This document shows, piece by piece, positions 7,165 through 15,879 of a DNA stretch of 32,043 nucleotides (position 1 is the first letter of the stretch; each line of letters begins with the position of its first letter). Made by a program: the position numbers and the translations under genes. Under the pieces are notes generated by a model. It saw nothing but the letters and a program-made list of their open reading frames with translations. It was not told where the DNA came from and searched no databases. Location: NCBI RefSeq assembly GCF_003725735.1, contig NZ_RJTM01000078.1, positions 1 through 32,043 on the forward strand, written 5' to 3'. Source of the DNA: Sinomicrobium pectinilyticum. Its GTDB lineage: Bacteria; Bacteroidota; Bacteroidia; Flavobacteriales; Flavobacteriaceae.

Positions 7165-7575
7165 CTATTTCTTGTACTCCTTCAGCAATTTTTCCAGGTA
7201 TTTTACTTTGTCTTTTTCAGCTTTAAGCAGTTCCTTGTAGAGTCTTTTGTTTTCTTCAACCACTTCCATAAGCTTGTCTAATGGATTAAAAGTGCAACCA
7301 TAATTTACTGCCGAAGAATTATCAACGTGATACGTATTTCCAATAATATTTAAAGCTTTATCTTCTGAAAAATTTTCAATAGCTTCTTTGGTAACTCCCA
7401 ATGCCTGGGCTACTTCTTTTAGTTTTTCGTCTTCCACGGTTTCACTTTGTTCTATACGAGATAAGGTCTGCTGGCTAATACCAAGTCGCTCCGCCAGGTC
7501 TAATTGTTTAATCCCTTTTAACTCACGGATACGGCCTATTTTTCTGCCAATATGATTTTTTTCTGCTGTATTCAT
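7165..7575 (-). CDS. XRE-family helix-turn-helix regulator
   Basis: 136 residues from the ATG at 7575; a longer open frame (to 7626) would run through the promoter. Residues ~9-64 form a Cro/C1-type HTH (IGRKIGRIRELKG, then LAERLGISQQTLSRIEQ and VAQALGVTKEAIENF). The C-terminal third (LDKLMEVVEENKRLYKELL and on) is a charged coiled coil for dimerisation. It is divergent from the block of unknown genes starting at 7735 and probably controls it as well as itself. The HTH makes the DNA-binding role firm; its target is inferred from position. Confidence 0.85.
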   Translation of the reverse strand: MNTAEKNHIGRKIGRIRELKGIKQLDLAERLGISQQTLSRIEQSETVEDEKLKEVAQALGVTKEAIENFSEDKALNIIGNTYHVDNSSAVNYGCTFNPLDKLMEVVEENKRLYKELLKAEKDKVKYLEKLLKEYKK

Positions 7576-7580
7576 ACTTC

Positions 7581-7588
7581 CAAAGATA
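7581..7588 (-). promoter_or_regulatory. -7 element of the XRE gene, nearly leaderless
   Basis: On the minus strand TATCTTTG (perfect TAnnTTTG) ends five bases before the ATG at 7575. Since transcription normally starts about 5-8 nt after this element, the mRNA would begin at or within a few bases of the start codon, with no room for a ribosome-binding site. Confidence 0.5.
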
Positions 7589-7654
7589 GCAAATCTTTCC
7601 CGAATTTTTATGCGTATCACACCCATTTTCGTGAGTAAAATACAACGGTCCGGA

Positions 7655-7665
7655 GGTATGATACC
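7655..7665. promoter_or_regulatory. candidate XRE operator palindrome
   Basis: GGTAT-G-ATACC is a perfect 5-1-5 palindrome in the divergent region between the XRE gene (start 7575) and the gene starting at 7735. XRE dimers usually bind short palindromes like this. Binding is inferred from position and symmetry only. Confidence 0.35.
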
Positions 7666-7734
7666 ACCTATTTGGGTACGGTACGCAACAAAGTCTTCTT
7701 TCCTTTATACCTATTAACCGCAAAACGTAAGGAT

Positions 7735-8856
7735 ATGGACAGAATACAATTCAGGGACTCTAAACTTTCCTTTTTAAAGAAGAAGGAAATATTAAACCCA
7801 TTTCTTGTACTGAAAAAAGCATTTAAGAAATACGCATCATGCGAGCCTGTACAGGATGAGTTTTGGGAATTGGTAACAGTAGCTTTTCGCAAAAATTATT
7901 GGATGAAATATAAATCGCCAAAAGTTATCTACCTAAAATACCTGAAAATGGTATGCCTTTATGAAGCGGCCTTTCTGATTGCAAAAATACGCCCGTCCTA
8001 TGTTGTAAAGCATCATGCTATCATAGAAAACAGGCACTTCCAGGTTAAACCGGGAAGTTTATCATCCCCAAAAGCTGTTACTTCATTAGAGGGGGCCTAT
8101 ACAGAATTATTGCAGCTTATTGGTAAGATGCGAGCGGATTCCATCCGATTTGATTTGAGCAACCTTTTATATCACGGACTGGAACCGACAGTTTATAAAT
8201 ATACCGATCTCTTGAGCGAAGCTGTTTACGATGCTTACAGGAATTTTAGCAGCTTAGTCCTGTCCTTATTTACGATCTATCAATCTGAGCGAAATCTAAA
8301 ACTCACCAAAGGGGATAAAAAAATATTAGGAAAGAGCCTGGGTGAAGCACTCGATTCGGATCATCCCCAGTTCGTATATTACTACCCCTTCGTTGGAGTA
8401 TATGAGGATTACACAGCTTCCAATTTATATGATGCTTTAAACTATCTGGGCAGGATATCTTCCAGCACTTCCTATTGGAATAGAAACGGCAATCCGGGAA
8501 ATGTGGTTTACTATTTCGATGAGTTGCTATTCCTATTGGAGTCCTTTTGGGTCTATTCCAGGGAAATCAAACCCAAAGCGAAAAAGGCTAAATGGAAAAT
8601 TCCTGAACAAACTATTTTGAATATCAAGTATTTGCCAACGGATCAATTGAAATTTCCCGTCTGTTACCTGGATAAAGAAATCAAATGCAAACCGCTGCAT
8701 ATTTGGCGCGACGAACTTGAATCATGGAAATTGGATGTTTTGGGTGGCATTCCGTTCAATGCTTCCAAGTATGGTGAGCTAAGAAAGCTCCTGTTTTCTT
8801 TAGCGGAATTTGCCAGCCTATTGGAATATGACCCTAAAAATGCAGTTGGTGAATAA
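7735..8856 (+). CDS. unknown 373-aa protein, first gene of the HEPN block
   Basis: I do not recognise this protein. From the ATG at 7735 (preceded by AAGGAT) it is 373 residues; the frame is also open upstream from a TTG at 7672. It is rich in Lys, Tyr and Leu, appears mostly helical, and has no signal peptide or transmembrane segment, so it should be cytosolic. An aromatic-rich stretch (DHPQFVYYYPFVGVYEDY, then YWNRNGNPGNVVYYFDELL) occupies about residues 203-270. It begins a run of six co-directional genes (7735-14439) and lies divergent from the XRE regulator with a palindrome between. A lysine-rich insert (KPKAKKAKWK) precedes the last ~90 residues. Confidence 0.75.
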   Translation: MDRIQFRDSKLSFLKKKEILNPFLVLKKAFKKYASCEPVQDEFWELVTVAFRKNYWMKYKSPKVIYLKYLKMVCLYEAAFLIAKIRPSYVVKHHAIIENRHFQVKPGSLSSPKAVTSLEGAYTELLQLIGKMRADSIRFDLSNLLYHGLEPTVYKYTDLLSEAVYDAYRNFSSLVLSLFTIYQSERNLKLTKGDKKILGKSLGEALDSDHPQFVYYYPFVGVYEDYTASNLYDALNYLGRISSSTSYWNRNGNPGNVVYYFDELLFLLESFWVYSREIKPKAKKAKWKIPEQTILNIKYLPTDQLKFPVCYLDKEIKCKPLHIWRDELESWKLDVLGGIPFNASKYGELRKLLFSLAEFASLLEYDPKNAVGE

Positions 8857-8950
8857 GTTATTCTTTATGCACATGCTTTTCGACAGATCAACATTAAATG
8901 CTAAAAACTACCTATATCATTAAAAAAATGAACCAATTAAAATCTGAATT

Positions 8951-10228
8951 ATGGACAACGCTTATTTAAAAAACCCAGAAGATCAATGGGATACCCAATG
9001 GTTTTTATTGCAGGGCGGGATTTATGAATCCTTCTGCTACGATACTTTTGAATCGTTTAATGCTAAACTTTGGCAATTAGTGGTGGCATTAACTTCAAGA
9101 AAGAAAAGGAACGATGAGGAAAAACAGCAGTTGACAAGGACGTTAGAAAAAATCGTATTGATGGTAAAGGGATGCCATTACTTTCTGCACCATAAAAAAC
9201 GCTTAAAATTCAAAGAAGACTGGATCGACATCAAATGGTGTAAAAATCCATATCGGTGCTTAAAAAAATACCGATCCAGGGAAGACAAAAAACTGAATCA
9301 TCATTTGGCACATTTCCAGGAGCCGTTTTCGATGCTTTCCCGGGAAGAAGCCCAGAATTTCACGATAGCTTTTAAGAACTTTTTCGCTGAAATGGACCTG
9401 TGTTCATGGCTTGATCTGCTGGACGATTGGAGGTCCTATTTGCAGCATGGTGAAAGCCTATTTGAGCTTATGGACTATACCCCTTTGAAGACTTACGAAA
9501 AACTAAGGACGCTGTATGAGGCCTGTATAATCAGCTATCATTGGGCTGAGATTAATTATCCGCCGCCCAATCACCATTTAATTGTGGATTACCTGTCATC
9601 GGAATATGTGGACGGCTATGGCAGTGCCAGTCCTTTCGACATGGCCGGGAGTGTGTTTTACGAGAAAAATTACGAGGATATCCGGCAGGACATCCTGGAT
9701 TTATATCCCTTATGCCCCTGTAAAAAGAAACAACTCAAGATAGAGGCAAATGATCTCCGGTCTACACTAAGGTGGTTACTGGAAACAGGGTGGTTGTTTT
9801 TGCAAACAGATTATTTCCCGAAAGACTGGTTGGACCCGGACAGCATTCACGCTTTGCATTGTCCGATTCCGGAAGCGGAATTGGAATACCACTGGATGCC
9901 TGAAAGTTTAAATTTCAAGGAACGAAAAAACCTTCGGAAGACCTTATCCAAACTGTATCACTTTATAGATGTACGGGAGGAAATACATGCTGTGGAAAGC
10001 AGGGTCATCCATCATTATTGTACAGATTCGCTGGAGGTGGAAATGGATGAGTACGATTTAAAAACCCGGAATCGGCTCCTGAAAATGCTGGATGTACTAA
10101 CCTTAATTGTTCTGGATTTACGAGAGCAGCGAACCAAGCCTGACGGTATATATTATCCGCCGAATACTGAAGATGCGGCAACACGAAAGGTCGAGGACAC
10201 AAGTCTAAACGAGGAAACATCATCATAA
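8951..10228 (+). CDS. unknown 425-aa protein of the HEPN block
   Basis: I do not recognise this protein. It has 425 residues, is cytosolic by appearance and very rich in Trp, Tyr, Asp and Glu, and is predicted mostly helical. A His/Cys-containing middle (YPLCPCKKKQLKIEANDL) and several HH pairs (LNHHLAHF, PNHHLIVDY, VIHHYC) are visible, but no known metal-site pattern. The C-terminal ~30 residues are a low-complexity acidic/Thr tail. The next gene begins 11 nt after this stop, so translation is likely coupled to the double NT-HEPN gene. It may be a partner of that protein; nothing in the sequence gives an activity. Confidence 0.75.
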   Translation: MDNAYLKNPEDQWDTQWFLLQGGIYESFCYDTFESFNAKLWQLVVALTSRKKRNDEEKQQLTRTLEKIVLMVKGCHYFLHHKKRLKFKEDWIDIKWCKNPYRCLKKYRSREDKKLNHHLAHFQEPFSMLSREEAQNFTIAFKNFFAEMDLCSWLDLLDDWRSYLQHGESLFELMDYTPLKTYEKLRTLYEACIISYHWAEINYPPPNHHLIVDYLSSEYVDGYGSASPFDMAGSVFYEKNYEDIRQDILDLYPLCPCKKKQLKIEANDLRSTLRWLLETGWLFLQTDYFPKDWLDPDSIHALHCPIPEAELEYHWMPESLNFKERKNLRKTLSKLYHFIDVREEIHAVESRVIHHYCTDSLEVEMDEYDLKTRNRLLKMLDVLTLIVLDLREQRTKPDGIYYPPNTEDAATRKVEDTSLNEETSS

Positions 10229-10239
10229 ATAGTTTTATT

Positions 10240-11952
10240 ATGGATAACATTAAAAACACTCCGGATGTCAAAGCAGTTATTGATGCCTTGACGACCAAAT
10301 TCAACATCGAGCAGATTTACCTGAATACCTACGACCAGGGAACTTCACCTTTCGAACTGGTCATCCTGGTATCGAGTAAATACATCAAAACGTTGGATGA
10401 TCTGGTTCCCAGGATTATGTATACCATCGGGAACTACCCGCAGTATAAGGTGATGTGTTACGTGGCCTTTCAGGCCAAGGATAAGATCAGGGAAGGAAAC
10501 CTGTATTTGTTTGCGTCCTGCCAGCCGCAGAAGCTCATTTACAAAAAGGAAGACTCTGAATTTGAGCCGATCCCCAAACAAATAGACCATGTAAAATGCA
10601 AAGAATTGGCTATTGCCCTACGTGACCGGGAACAACAGAAGATTGATGAATTTAAAGAAGGGTATTACTTTTTTAAAGAGAAAGAGAACTATGGACTGGC
10701 TTCATTTATGCTGCACCAGGCGGTAGAACTTACCTATCGGTACCTGGAGCTTCAACTTATTGCCAAAGAGCGCATAACACATTCTATTCGCGGCCACCAT
10801 CTGTATCTGAAGAGAATCAGTGCTGCGTATACAGGCATTTTTGATGAAGAAGACGACAATGATATCCTTTTGCTCCAGGTTTTGGATAACATCTATCGGT
10901 CGACGCGCTATGAAGATGATTTCCGGATTGATATCGACACGTTAAAACAGTTGGAATCAAAGATGGAAACATTACATACAAAAGCAGTGCAGGTTTTTGA
11001 GCATATTGTTGCTTCATTCGAGCAACAGCATGCAGTGGCACCGGTCCCAAACGATCAAAATGACGATTTACCCAACAAAACAAAAAGTATGAAACTGGAC
11101 GATAACAAATATTTGAAGGAGGCCATCGAGCAGTTAAAGGAGCGTATAAAAACACCTGTTGCGATTTACGTGTTTGGACATCGTGCACGGTCATTTTTTA
11201 TAGAAGGTATCAATGATACTGAAACCACCGGCATCCATGATGACCATTTCGATTTACTCGTGGTTAGTGAAACGTATGTAAGGGAAAAGGTAATGAGCTT
11301 ACAAGGCGAACTAAATAAACGGTTAGGGATTTCTTTATTGCTATTGTCCTATACGAAAGACCATATACAAAAGCAACTCGACAAGAACAATCCCTATTTT
11401 CATCGTGTACTGCAAAAAAAGGGTTCTTTACTATATGCGGGATTGGAAATCAACGATTGGTGTTTCCATGAGAACAATGGGGTCCGTACAGAAGAAGAGT
11501 TAAAAAAGTGTATGGCGAATTGGTATAAACGGGAAACTAATGCAAGCGGATTTTTTAATGGCGCGACGGCTATTGAAGATTCAGAGGAATTTGCGGTTAA
11601 AGTGCTTTTATACAACCAGGCCATGGAGCAGGCATCCCTGGGGTTGCTTGAGTCTTTTTACGGCTACACCCCGTACCAGCAAAACCTGAACCATTTGTAT
11701 AATCTATGTTGTAGCTTCTGGTATTTCCCTAATGACATCTTTCCCAGGTTTACTGAAGAGGACAAGAGGTTATTTAACGAATTTGCTCATGTGGTGAAGA
11801 GCGTTCTTTACAAAGGATTATCCTATATCGATTGGGATGAGGCTTTCCGGTATGAAGCAAGATGTGAACGGTTTCTTGAGGAATGCAGTACACTCGTCCG
11901 GGAAACTTTTTTGAAAAATAGCGAGCCTTTGCAGGATCCGGCGATCGTTTAA
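10240..11952 (+). CDS. tandem nucleotidyltransferase-like/HEPN-like protein, copy 1
   Basis: 570 residues in two similar halves. Half 1 (1-~265): an alpha/beta start (FNIEQIYLNTYDQGTSPFEL, then ILVSSKYI) like a degenerate MNT nucleotidyltransferase, then a helical HEPN-like part (YGLASFMLHQAVELTYRYLE, with YRSTRYEDDF near residue 222, comparable to the ...RYPD end of PF05168). Half 2 (~290-570): IYVFGHRARS (GHRAR, 313-317) and DDHFDLLVV (335-343) fit the nucleotidyltransferase GSxxR...DxDLLV pattern with the first Asp of DxD replaced by His, then a second HEPN-like helical part (LLYNQAMEQASLGLL, TPYQQNLNHLYNLC). MNT-HEPN pairs are known toxin-antitoxin modules. Here both are fused and doubled in one chain. 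Assignments are by eye. Confidence 0.7.
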   Translation: MDNIKNTPDVKAVIDALTTKFNIEQIYLNTYDQGTSPFELVILVSSKYIKTLDDLVPRIMYTIGNYPQYKVMCYVAFQAKDKIREGNLYLFASCQPQKLIYKKEDSEFEPIPKQIDHVKCKELAIALRDREQQKIDEFKEGYYFFKEKENYGLASFMLHQAVELTYRYLELQLIAKERITHSIRGHHLYLKRISAAYTGIFDEEDDNDILLLQVLDNIYRSTRYEDDFRIDIDTLKQLESKMETLHTKAVQVFEHIVASFEQQHAVAPVPNDQNDDLPNKTKSMKLDDNKYLKEAIEQLKERIKTPVAIYVFGHRARSFFIEGINDTETTGIHDDHFDLLVVSETYVREKVMSLQGELNKRLGISLLLLSYTKDHIQKQLDKNNPYFHRVLQKKGSLLYAGLEINDWCFHENNGVRTEEELKKCMANWYKRETNASGFFNGATAIEDSEEFAVKVLLYNQAMEQASLGLLESFYGYTPYQQNLNHLYNLCCSFWYFPNDIFPRFTEEDKRLFNEFAHVVKSVLYKGLSYIDWDEAFRYEARCERFLEECSTLVRETFLKNSEPLQDPAIV

Positions 11953-11969
11953 CCTAAAATCCTATTCCT

Positions 11970-13676
11970 ATGGAACTATCCGCACAACAAATCGTCAATA
12001 AGCTGATCCCCCTTATGGAAATCAGGATGATCTACCGCTCCGGGATTCAGCAGGAATTTTATCTTCAACCGGTGTTCATTATCCTGTTGGACAAGGATGG
12101 TACGGCACTGTCCCCGGAACTCCGGACTACGGTCGATAAAATATTCCGGGAGGAAAACGAATATTGCCTATACCGGGTATTCGCTTACGAATACACAGCA
12201 CAGCAATTAAAAGAGGAAAACCTGTTTTTTGTGTACGGCCTGAGAAAAGAAAATCTGGTCTACCGTAAACCCGGAATACCGGGTGATCCTTTCCCCGGAA
12301 TACCGGTAAATGAAGCCCTTTTCAGCCGGGTCAAAGACCGGTTAAAGCAGGAGTTCACCAAAACCGATCATTTTTGGGAAGGTGCTACCTTTTGTCTTGA
12401 AGACGAAGATCTTCGGCAAGCTGCCCTGATGTTCCACCAGCACATGGAATACGTATTCCGTATCATCGAACTTTTTGTCATGGGTAAAGAGATGGAAAGC
12501 CACAGTATCCGGGAACACCAAACCTACGTTGATGATTGTGTACCGGAACTCGGAGGTGTCTTTTTTGCGGAGATTGAAAATGAGCAAAAGGTATTGGACC
12601 TGTTGGATGAGGTTTATATTGCAGTAACGCACAGCAATAACTACCACATCAACCAGGAGCAGATCGATGTCATTAAGAGCAAAGCCGAATGGACTGCTAA
12701 TGCTGCGCGGAAGGTTATCAACCGCCAATACCATGCTTTGGAGTTGAAGCGCCTGGCGCCATCCGCTATGGTACATAAAGAATCTGACACGCAAAACGAT
12801 CCCAATAATGCAGCAAAGGAAACTGAAAAAGACCCGCTGTTAGAACAGGTTATTGAACTGTTGAAATCAAAAACAGACCTGCACTCGCTATATCTTATCG
12901 GCAAACAAAACAAAATTTCATCCCGAGAAACCTATGTAACTCCCACAGGTAAGGGGCATGAACAATCCGTAGCTTATACCTTGCTTATGGTCACCCATAG
13001 TCCTTTGCCCATACCGCTGTTTGAACTCACCGATGATATTTACAATCGACTGCCATGCCGGGTATATATTATTGACTATACGCTTGATGAGGTATGCTAT
13101 AAAGTAGACCGGGGCAGCAATTTCCTGGACCGTTTTTTAACGGAAGCCCTATTGCTGTTTGCTGAAGACAAGCGTCTGACTTCTTTAAACCGTACGCCTG
13201 ATTATCACGGAAAAAACTGGAAACGAATGCGCAAAGTTTGGAAAGCCCGGTCTAAGCGGGCAACCTACCTGCTCTCCATGCTGGTGGATGCGTACCAGGA
13301 AATGGACGAAGACCCCACGGTAAAAATGGGGATCATGCACTATGCGTTGGAACAGGTTTGTTTAGGATTGCTATACGTGTTCTGGGAGTTTAAGCCCGCT
13401 CATAATACCCTGTCTTTCCTGTTCCACTTATGCAACCATTTTACCAGTCTTCCCGATGACATCTTTTCCGGGGCTTCGCATACCAGGCATCATATGTATC
13501 ATCTCCTGTCCAATGCTCCCCACCAGATGCGGTTTAAATCCAAATCCGGCATTACCAAAAAAGAAGCTGAAAAAGCCTTTGTCCTCTGTAATGATTTTAT
13601 GGTACAGGCCCGGAAGGTGGCCGAAGCAGAACTCCAACGCCTAAAGCGGCTGCATTGTGTGGAAGCTGTTGTTTGA
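11970..13676 (+). CDS. tandem nucleotidyltransferase-like/HEPN-like protein, copy 2
   Basis: 568 residues, a paralogue of the preceding gene (17-nt gap) with the same two-half plan. Half 1: alpha/beta start (FYLQPVFIILLDKDG), ENLFFVYGLRKENLVYRK matching the copy-1 segment GNLYLFASCQPQKLIYKK, then a helical segment with AALMFHQHMEYVFRIIELFV and HSIREHQTYV (copy 1 has HSIRGHHLYL). Half 2: LHSLYLIGKQNK and AYTLLMVTHS, where the nucleotidyltransferase motif is fully lost (no GSxxR, no DxD), then MHYALEQVCLGLLYVFW and LFHLCNHF. The shared HSIR(G/E)HxxY motif is the most conserved piece and may be functional. Copy 2 looks like a non-catalytic partner; that is inference. Confidence 0.7.
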   Translation: MELSAQQIVNKLIPLMEIRMIYRSGIQQEFYLQPVFIILLDKDGTALSPELRTTVDKIFREENEYCLYRVFAYEYTAQQLKEENLFFVYGLRKENLVYRKPGIPGDPFPGIPVNEALFSRVKDRLKQEFTKTDHFWEGATFCLEDEDLRQAALMFHQHMEYVFRIIELFVMGKEMESHSIREHQTYVDDCVPELGGVFFAEIENEQKVLDLLDEVYIAVTHSNNYHINQEQIDVIKSKAEWTANAARKVINRQYHALELKRLAPSAMVHKESDTQNDPNNAAKETEKDPLLEQVIELLKSKTDLHSLYLIGKQNKISSRETYVTPTGKGHEQSVAYTLLMVTHSPLPIPLFELTDDIYNRLPCRVYIIDYTLDEVCYKVDRGSNFLDRFLTEALLLFAEDKRLTSLNRTPDYHGKNWKRMRKVWKARSKRATYLLSMLVDAYQEMDEDPTVKMGIMHYALEQVCLGLLYVFWEFKPAHNTLSFLFHLCNHFTSLPDDIFSGASHTRHHMYHLLSNAPHQMRFKSKSGITKKEAEKAFVLCNDFMVQARKVAEAELQRLKRLHCVEAVV

Positions 13677-13744
13677 AAAAAGGCTTCTCCGTTGAAAACT
13701 AAGAAAAATAGATCACAAAACCGATGAACCTAAAAACAGTCGTT

Positions 13745-14089
13745 ATGAACACCTATTAGAAAAAACTGATTGAAAGCCGGAAACATTATGCTAAAGATTA
13801 TCGCCCCATATTGCAACCGCCCTCCATTTTTAAAGATAAATTCCAAGTCAGCTATTTCTATGTCGAGGGTCATGCCGATCTGTTACTGACGGTCCGTGCT
13901 TTGATGTACTTATGCCAAAAAATCCGGGAACCGGGATTTTTCAAGAGCACTCCCTACGATGATGAAAAGAGATATATCCGGCAGGCCCTTGATATTGTCA
14001 ACCGTTTAATGCCTGTGGGAGAAGAATCCCTGATGGATCATCTTAACCGCTATTACAGGGATGAAAAACTAAGAGAAGGACTGGAATAA
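13745..14089 (+). pseudogene. small helical protein of the HEPN block, in-frame TAG at codon 5
   Basis: From the ATG at 13745 the reading is Met-Asn-Thr-Tyr-TAG and then continues open in the same frame (KKLIESRKHYAKDYRPIL, then QPPSIFKDKF and on to 14089). The post-stop lysine-rich stretch aligns with the N-terminus of the next gene (KKLKTLAKSTLVTLRPHPIY, then EDRF), so the original coding region runs through the stop. Translation could still begin at the TTG at 13811, leaving 92 residues. The body (YFYVEGHADLLLTVRALMYL, then IRQALDIVNRLMP) is paralogous to the following gene. It is either a recent nonsense pseudogene, or a truncated or recoded gene. Confidence 0.55.
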
Positions 14090-14109
14090 CTATTTTAAAC
14101 CTTAGGATT

Positions 14110-14439
14110 ATGAAAGCAAAAAAGGACAAATCGCTGAAAAAACTGAAAACATTAGCAAAGAGTACACTTGTAACATTACGCCCTCATCCGATTTATGAAG
14201 ATAGGTTTAGAGCTCCACTTTTAAGCTTTAAAGGGTATACAGACTTGTTTTCTACGATAGCATCTTTGATCAATGTAAGTATATTGGTTACACAGGAAGA
14301 TTGTTATACCCCTCCTTTTGTAAAATTCCCTTTTGAGGATATTCGCCGGACATTGGAACTCGCAAGCAAGCTTATGCCTTTTGAAGAAGGAGAATTTTTG
14401 GATGAAGTATATCGGTTGTTGGCCGAAAAGGAAAAGTGA
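14110..14439 (+). CDS. small helical protein of the HEPN block, paralogue of the preceding gene
   Basis: 109 residues, with a basic N-terminus (MKAKKDKSLKKLKTLAK) followed by PHPIYEDRFRAPLLSFKGYT, DLFSTIASLI and FEDIRRTLELASKLMPFEE. It shares the pattern (P)xPIxxDxF...F.G..DL..T...L and ...IRR.L.....LMP with the preceding 92-aa product, so the two are tandem duplicates. No known family is recognised. It is the last gene of the block, 20 nt behind its paralogue. No separate terminator of quality follows; CCC-TGAACCT-GGG-TTTT near 14448 is the only candidate. Confidence 0.65.
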   Translation: MKAKKDKSLKKLKTLAKSTLVTLRPHPIYEDRFRAPLLSFKGYTDLFSTIASLINVSILVTQEDCYTPPFVKFPFEDIRRTLELASKLMPFEEGEFLDEVYRLLAEKEK

Positions 14440-14598
14440 GAAAGACAGCCCTGAACCTGGGTTTTGCATAGCTTATTTTAATAATGCAAACCGTTTGTTT
14501 AAGCGAAATAGCCCCATACATCTTACCGAACTAATACTATTTTGCGCTGGTGATTTTTCTTGAAACGATGAGTATTTTTTAGGTACAGCGTTATTACT

Positions 14599-15189
14599 TT
14601 AACCATTCAGACCTAATTGGTTTTTTATATGATCCAGTTCTTCAGACCTGATTTCCAATTTAAAATACGGTTTTCCAAAACCACTGCGAATGGGTTTTAA
14701 TTTTCCCAAAATTTTTTCAAAGCGTTGTTTATTATCCGAAAGTTCTCCTTCCAAACGAGCACATTTGTTTCTATAATAGGTCATTTTTTCCTCGATTTCT
14801 TCCATTTCAAAATTGCTGTCCTTGAAGGATTTTTCAGCATATTTCCTTTCCCGACACCTGTTTTTCTCTTCTTTGGAATTGGTGGTAGGAAGATTTTCAA
14901 AAAGGGCCTGTAACATGGCTACGGTGGGTTTGGTCTGGTGTTTTTCCATATCCTTTATAATGGAAATCACTCCGTGAATACATTGTTTGATAAGGCTTTC
15001 CAGGGTTTGCATATTTGGCCCTATAGATTCTTCCGGAGAAATGCCATTATGTTCAAAAAATTCGATCATTAAAAGGAGGGTCATGGATTGAGACTTGGAA
15101 ATGGCCTTGCAAAACTTACGGAATTTCTTGACCACCGAAGCCTTTATGCTCAGACTTTCAAAACGTTCTTTTTCATATCCTTTATCCAT
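14599..15189 (-). CDS. BfmA/BtgA-type mobilization protein
   Basis: 196 residues. The N-terminus (YEKERFESLSIKASVVKKFR, KFCKAISKSQSMTLLLMIEF, FEHNGISPEES) and the following IIKDMEKHQTKPTVAMLQAL block match the BfmA/BtgA mobilization proteins of Bacteroidetes mobilizable elements as I know them. These are accessory relaxosome proteins that bind the transfer origin. Residues ~105-170 form a charged coiled coil. In mobilizable elements such genes are followed by a relaxase gene; here none follows, since the next region holds the unrelated HEPN block in opposite orientation. It is therefore probably a leftover of an element. An 11-bp inverted repeat lies ~95 nt upstream and could be its operator or part of oriT. 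Confidence 0.8.
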   Translation of the reverse strand: MDKGYEKERFESLSIKASVVKKFRKFCKAISKSQSMTLLLMIEFFEHNGISPEESIGPNMQTLESLIKQCIHGVISIIKDMEKHQTKPTVAMLQALFENLPTTNSKEEKNRCRERKYAEKSFKDSNFEMEEIEEKMTYYRNKCARLEGELSDNKQRFEKILGKLKPIRSGFGKPYFKLEIRSEELDHIKNQLGLNG

Positions 15190-15283
15190 TTTTCCGTGAT
15201 TTTTTTCCTGATTTTACCGGGCTGGCAGCGTTTTTCCGTGAAAAATTCCAGTAATACCAACCATATCGTTGCTTTCTTGTTTT

Positions 15284-15310
15284 ATAAACAACTGTATCAC
15301 AGTTGTTTAT
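15284..15310. repeat. 11-bp perfect inverted repeat upstream of the mobilization gene
   Basis: ATAAACAACTG (15284-15294) and CAGTTGTTTAT (15300-15310) are exact reverse complements with a TATCA centre. Located 95 nt before the bfmA-like start, it could be the dimer site of that protein, or an oriT arm. No T-run follows in either direction that would make it a terminator. Confidence 0.6.
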
Positions 15311-15580
15311 GAATTGATAGATATTGTAATGTCGCGTGAGCGCATTACCCTCTTGCTCTTCCTTCTCCCGCGCAGACGGGACTTTATCTTTTCATTACTG
15401 TTCTAAAAATTAATGGGACCCGAAAGGCGAAAAAAACCGGGGCAAAATTTTAAGATTTCGGAAAGCAGGGTTTTTAACGAACGGCCGGGAAAAGAAAAAA
15501 ATGTTGAGAATTATATAATGGTGTGAATGTGGCCGATGAAAAGAAAAATCCTTGTGCCGAAGTCCAAAGGTTTAAACAGG

Positions 15581-15667
15581 TCAACAAACAACTTCACTTA
15601 ATATCCCTTGATCTGTAAAGCTGAAATACCTGCCGTTAGGGGCCAGGATAATATAATCCAATAATTT
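15581..15667 (-). pseudogene. radC-like (JAB domain) remnant, 3' end only
   Basis: On the minus strand a frame reads KLLDYIILAPNGRYFSFTDQ and GIL, ending at a stop at 15581. This is the characteristic C-terminus of RadC/JAB-domain proteins carried on Bacteroidetes mobile elements (usual form LLDHII...YYSFADEG). Directly upstream the coding sense jumps frame (a CQLFLY-type strand in another frame) and then meets a stop at about 15695, and no HxH-containing catalytic part can be found. The gene is frameshifted and truncated, consistent with a decayed mobile element. Confidence 0.6.
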
Positions 15668-15879
15668 AATATAAAAACAACTGGCACACTGCGCTTAAAT
15701 TTTAAGGGGTGTTTGTTTGTCTTCCTGCGTGCACAGCACAATGAAAGAAGTGGGTTCTGTCCAGGCTTTCCGGTAGAAATCGGGAATGTCTGCAACGTCG
15801 TTTTTACCGAAGGGCTAAAAACAATGCGGTAGAAGCCCTATTTGTTCCGGAAACTTGTCTTGGCCTGGACAGGTTCCAT

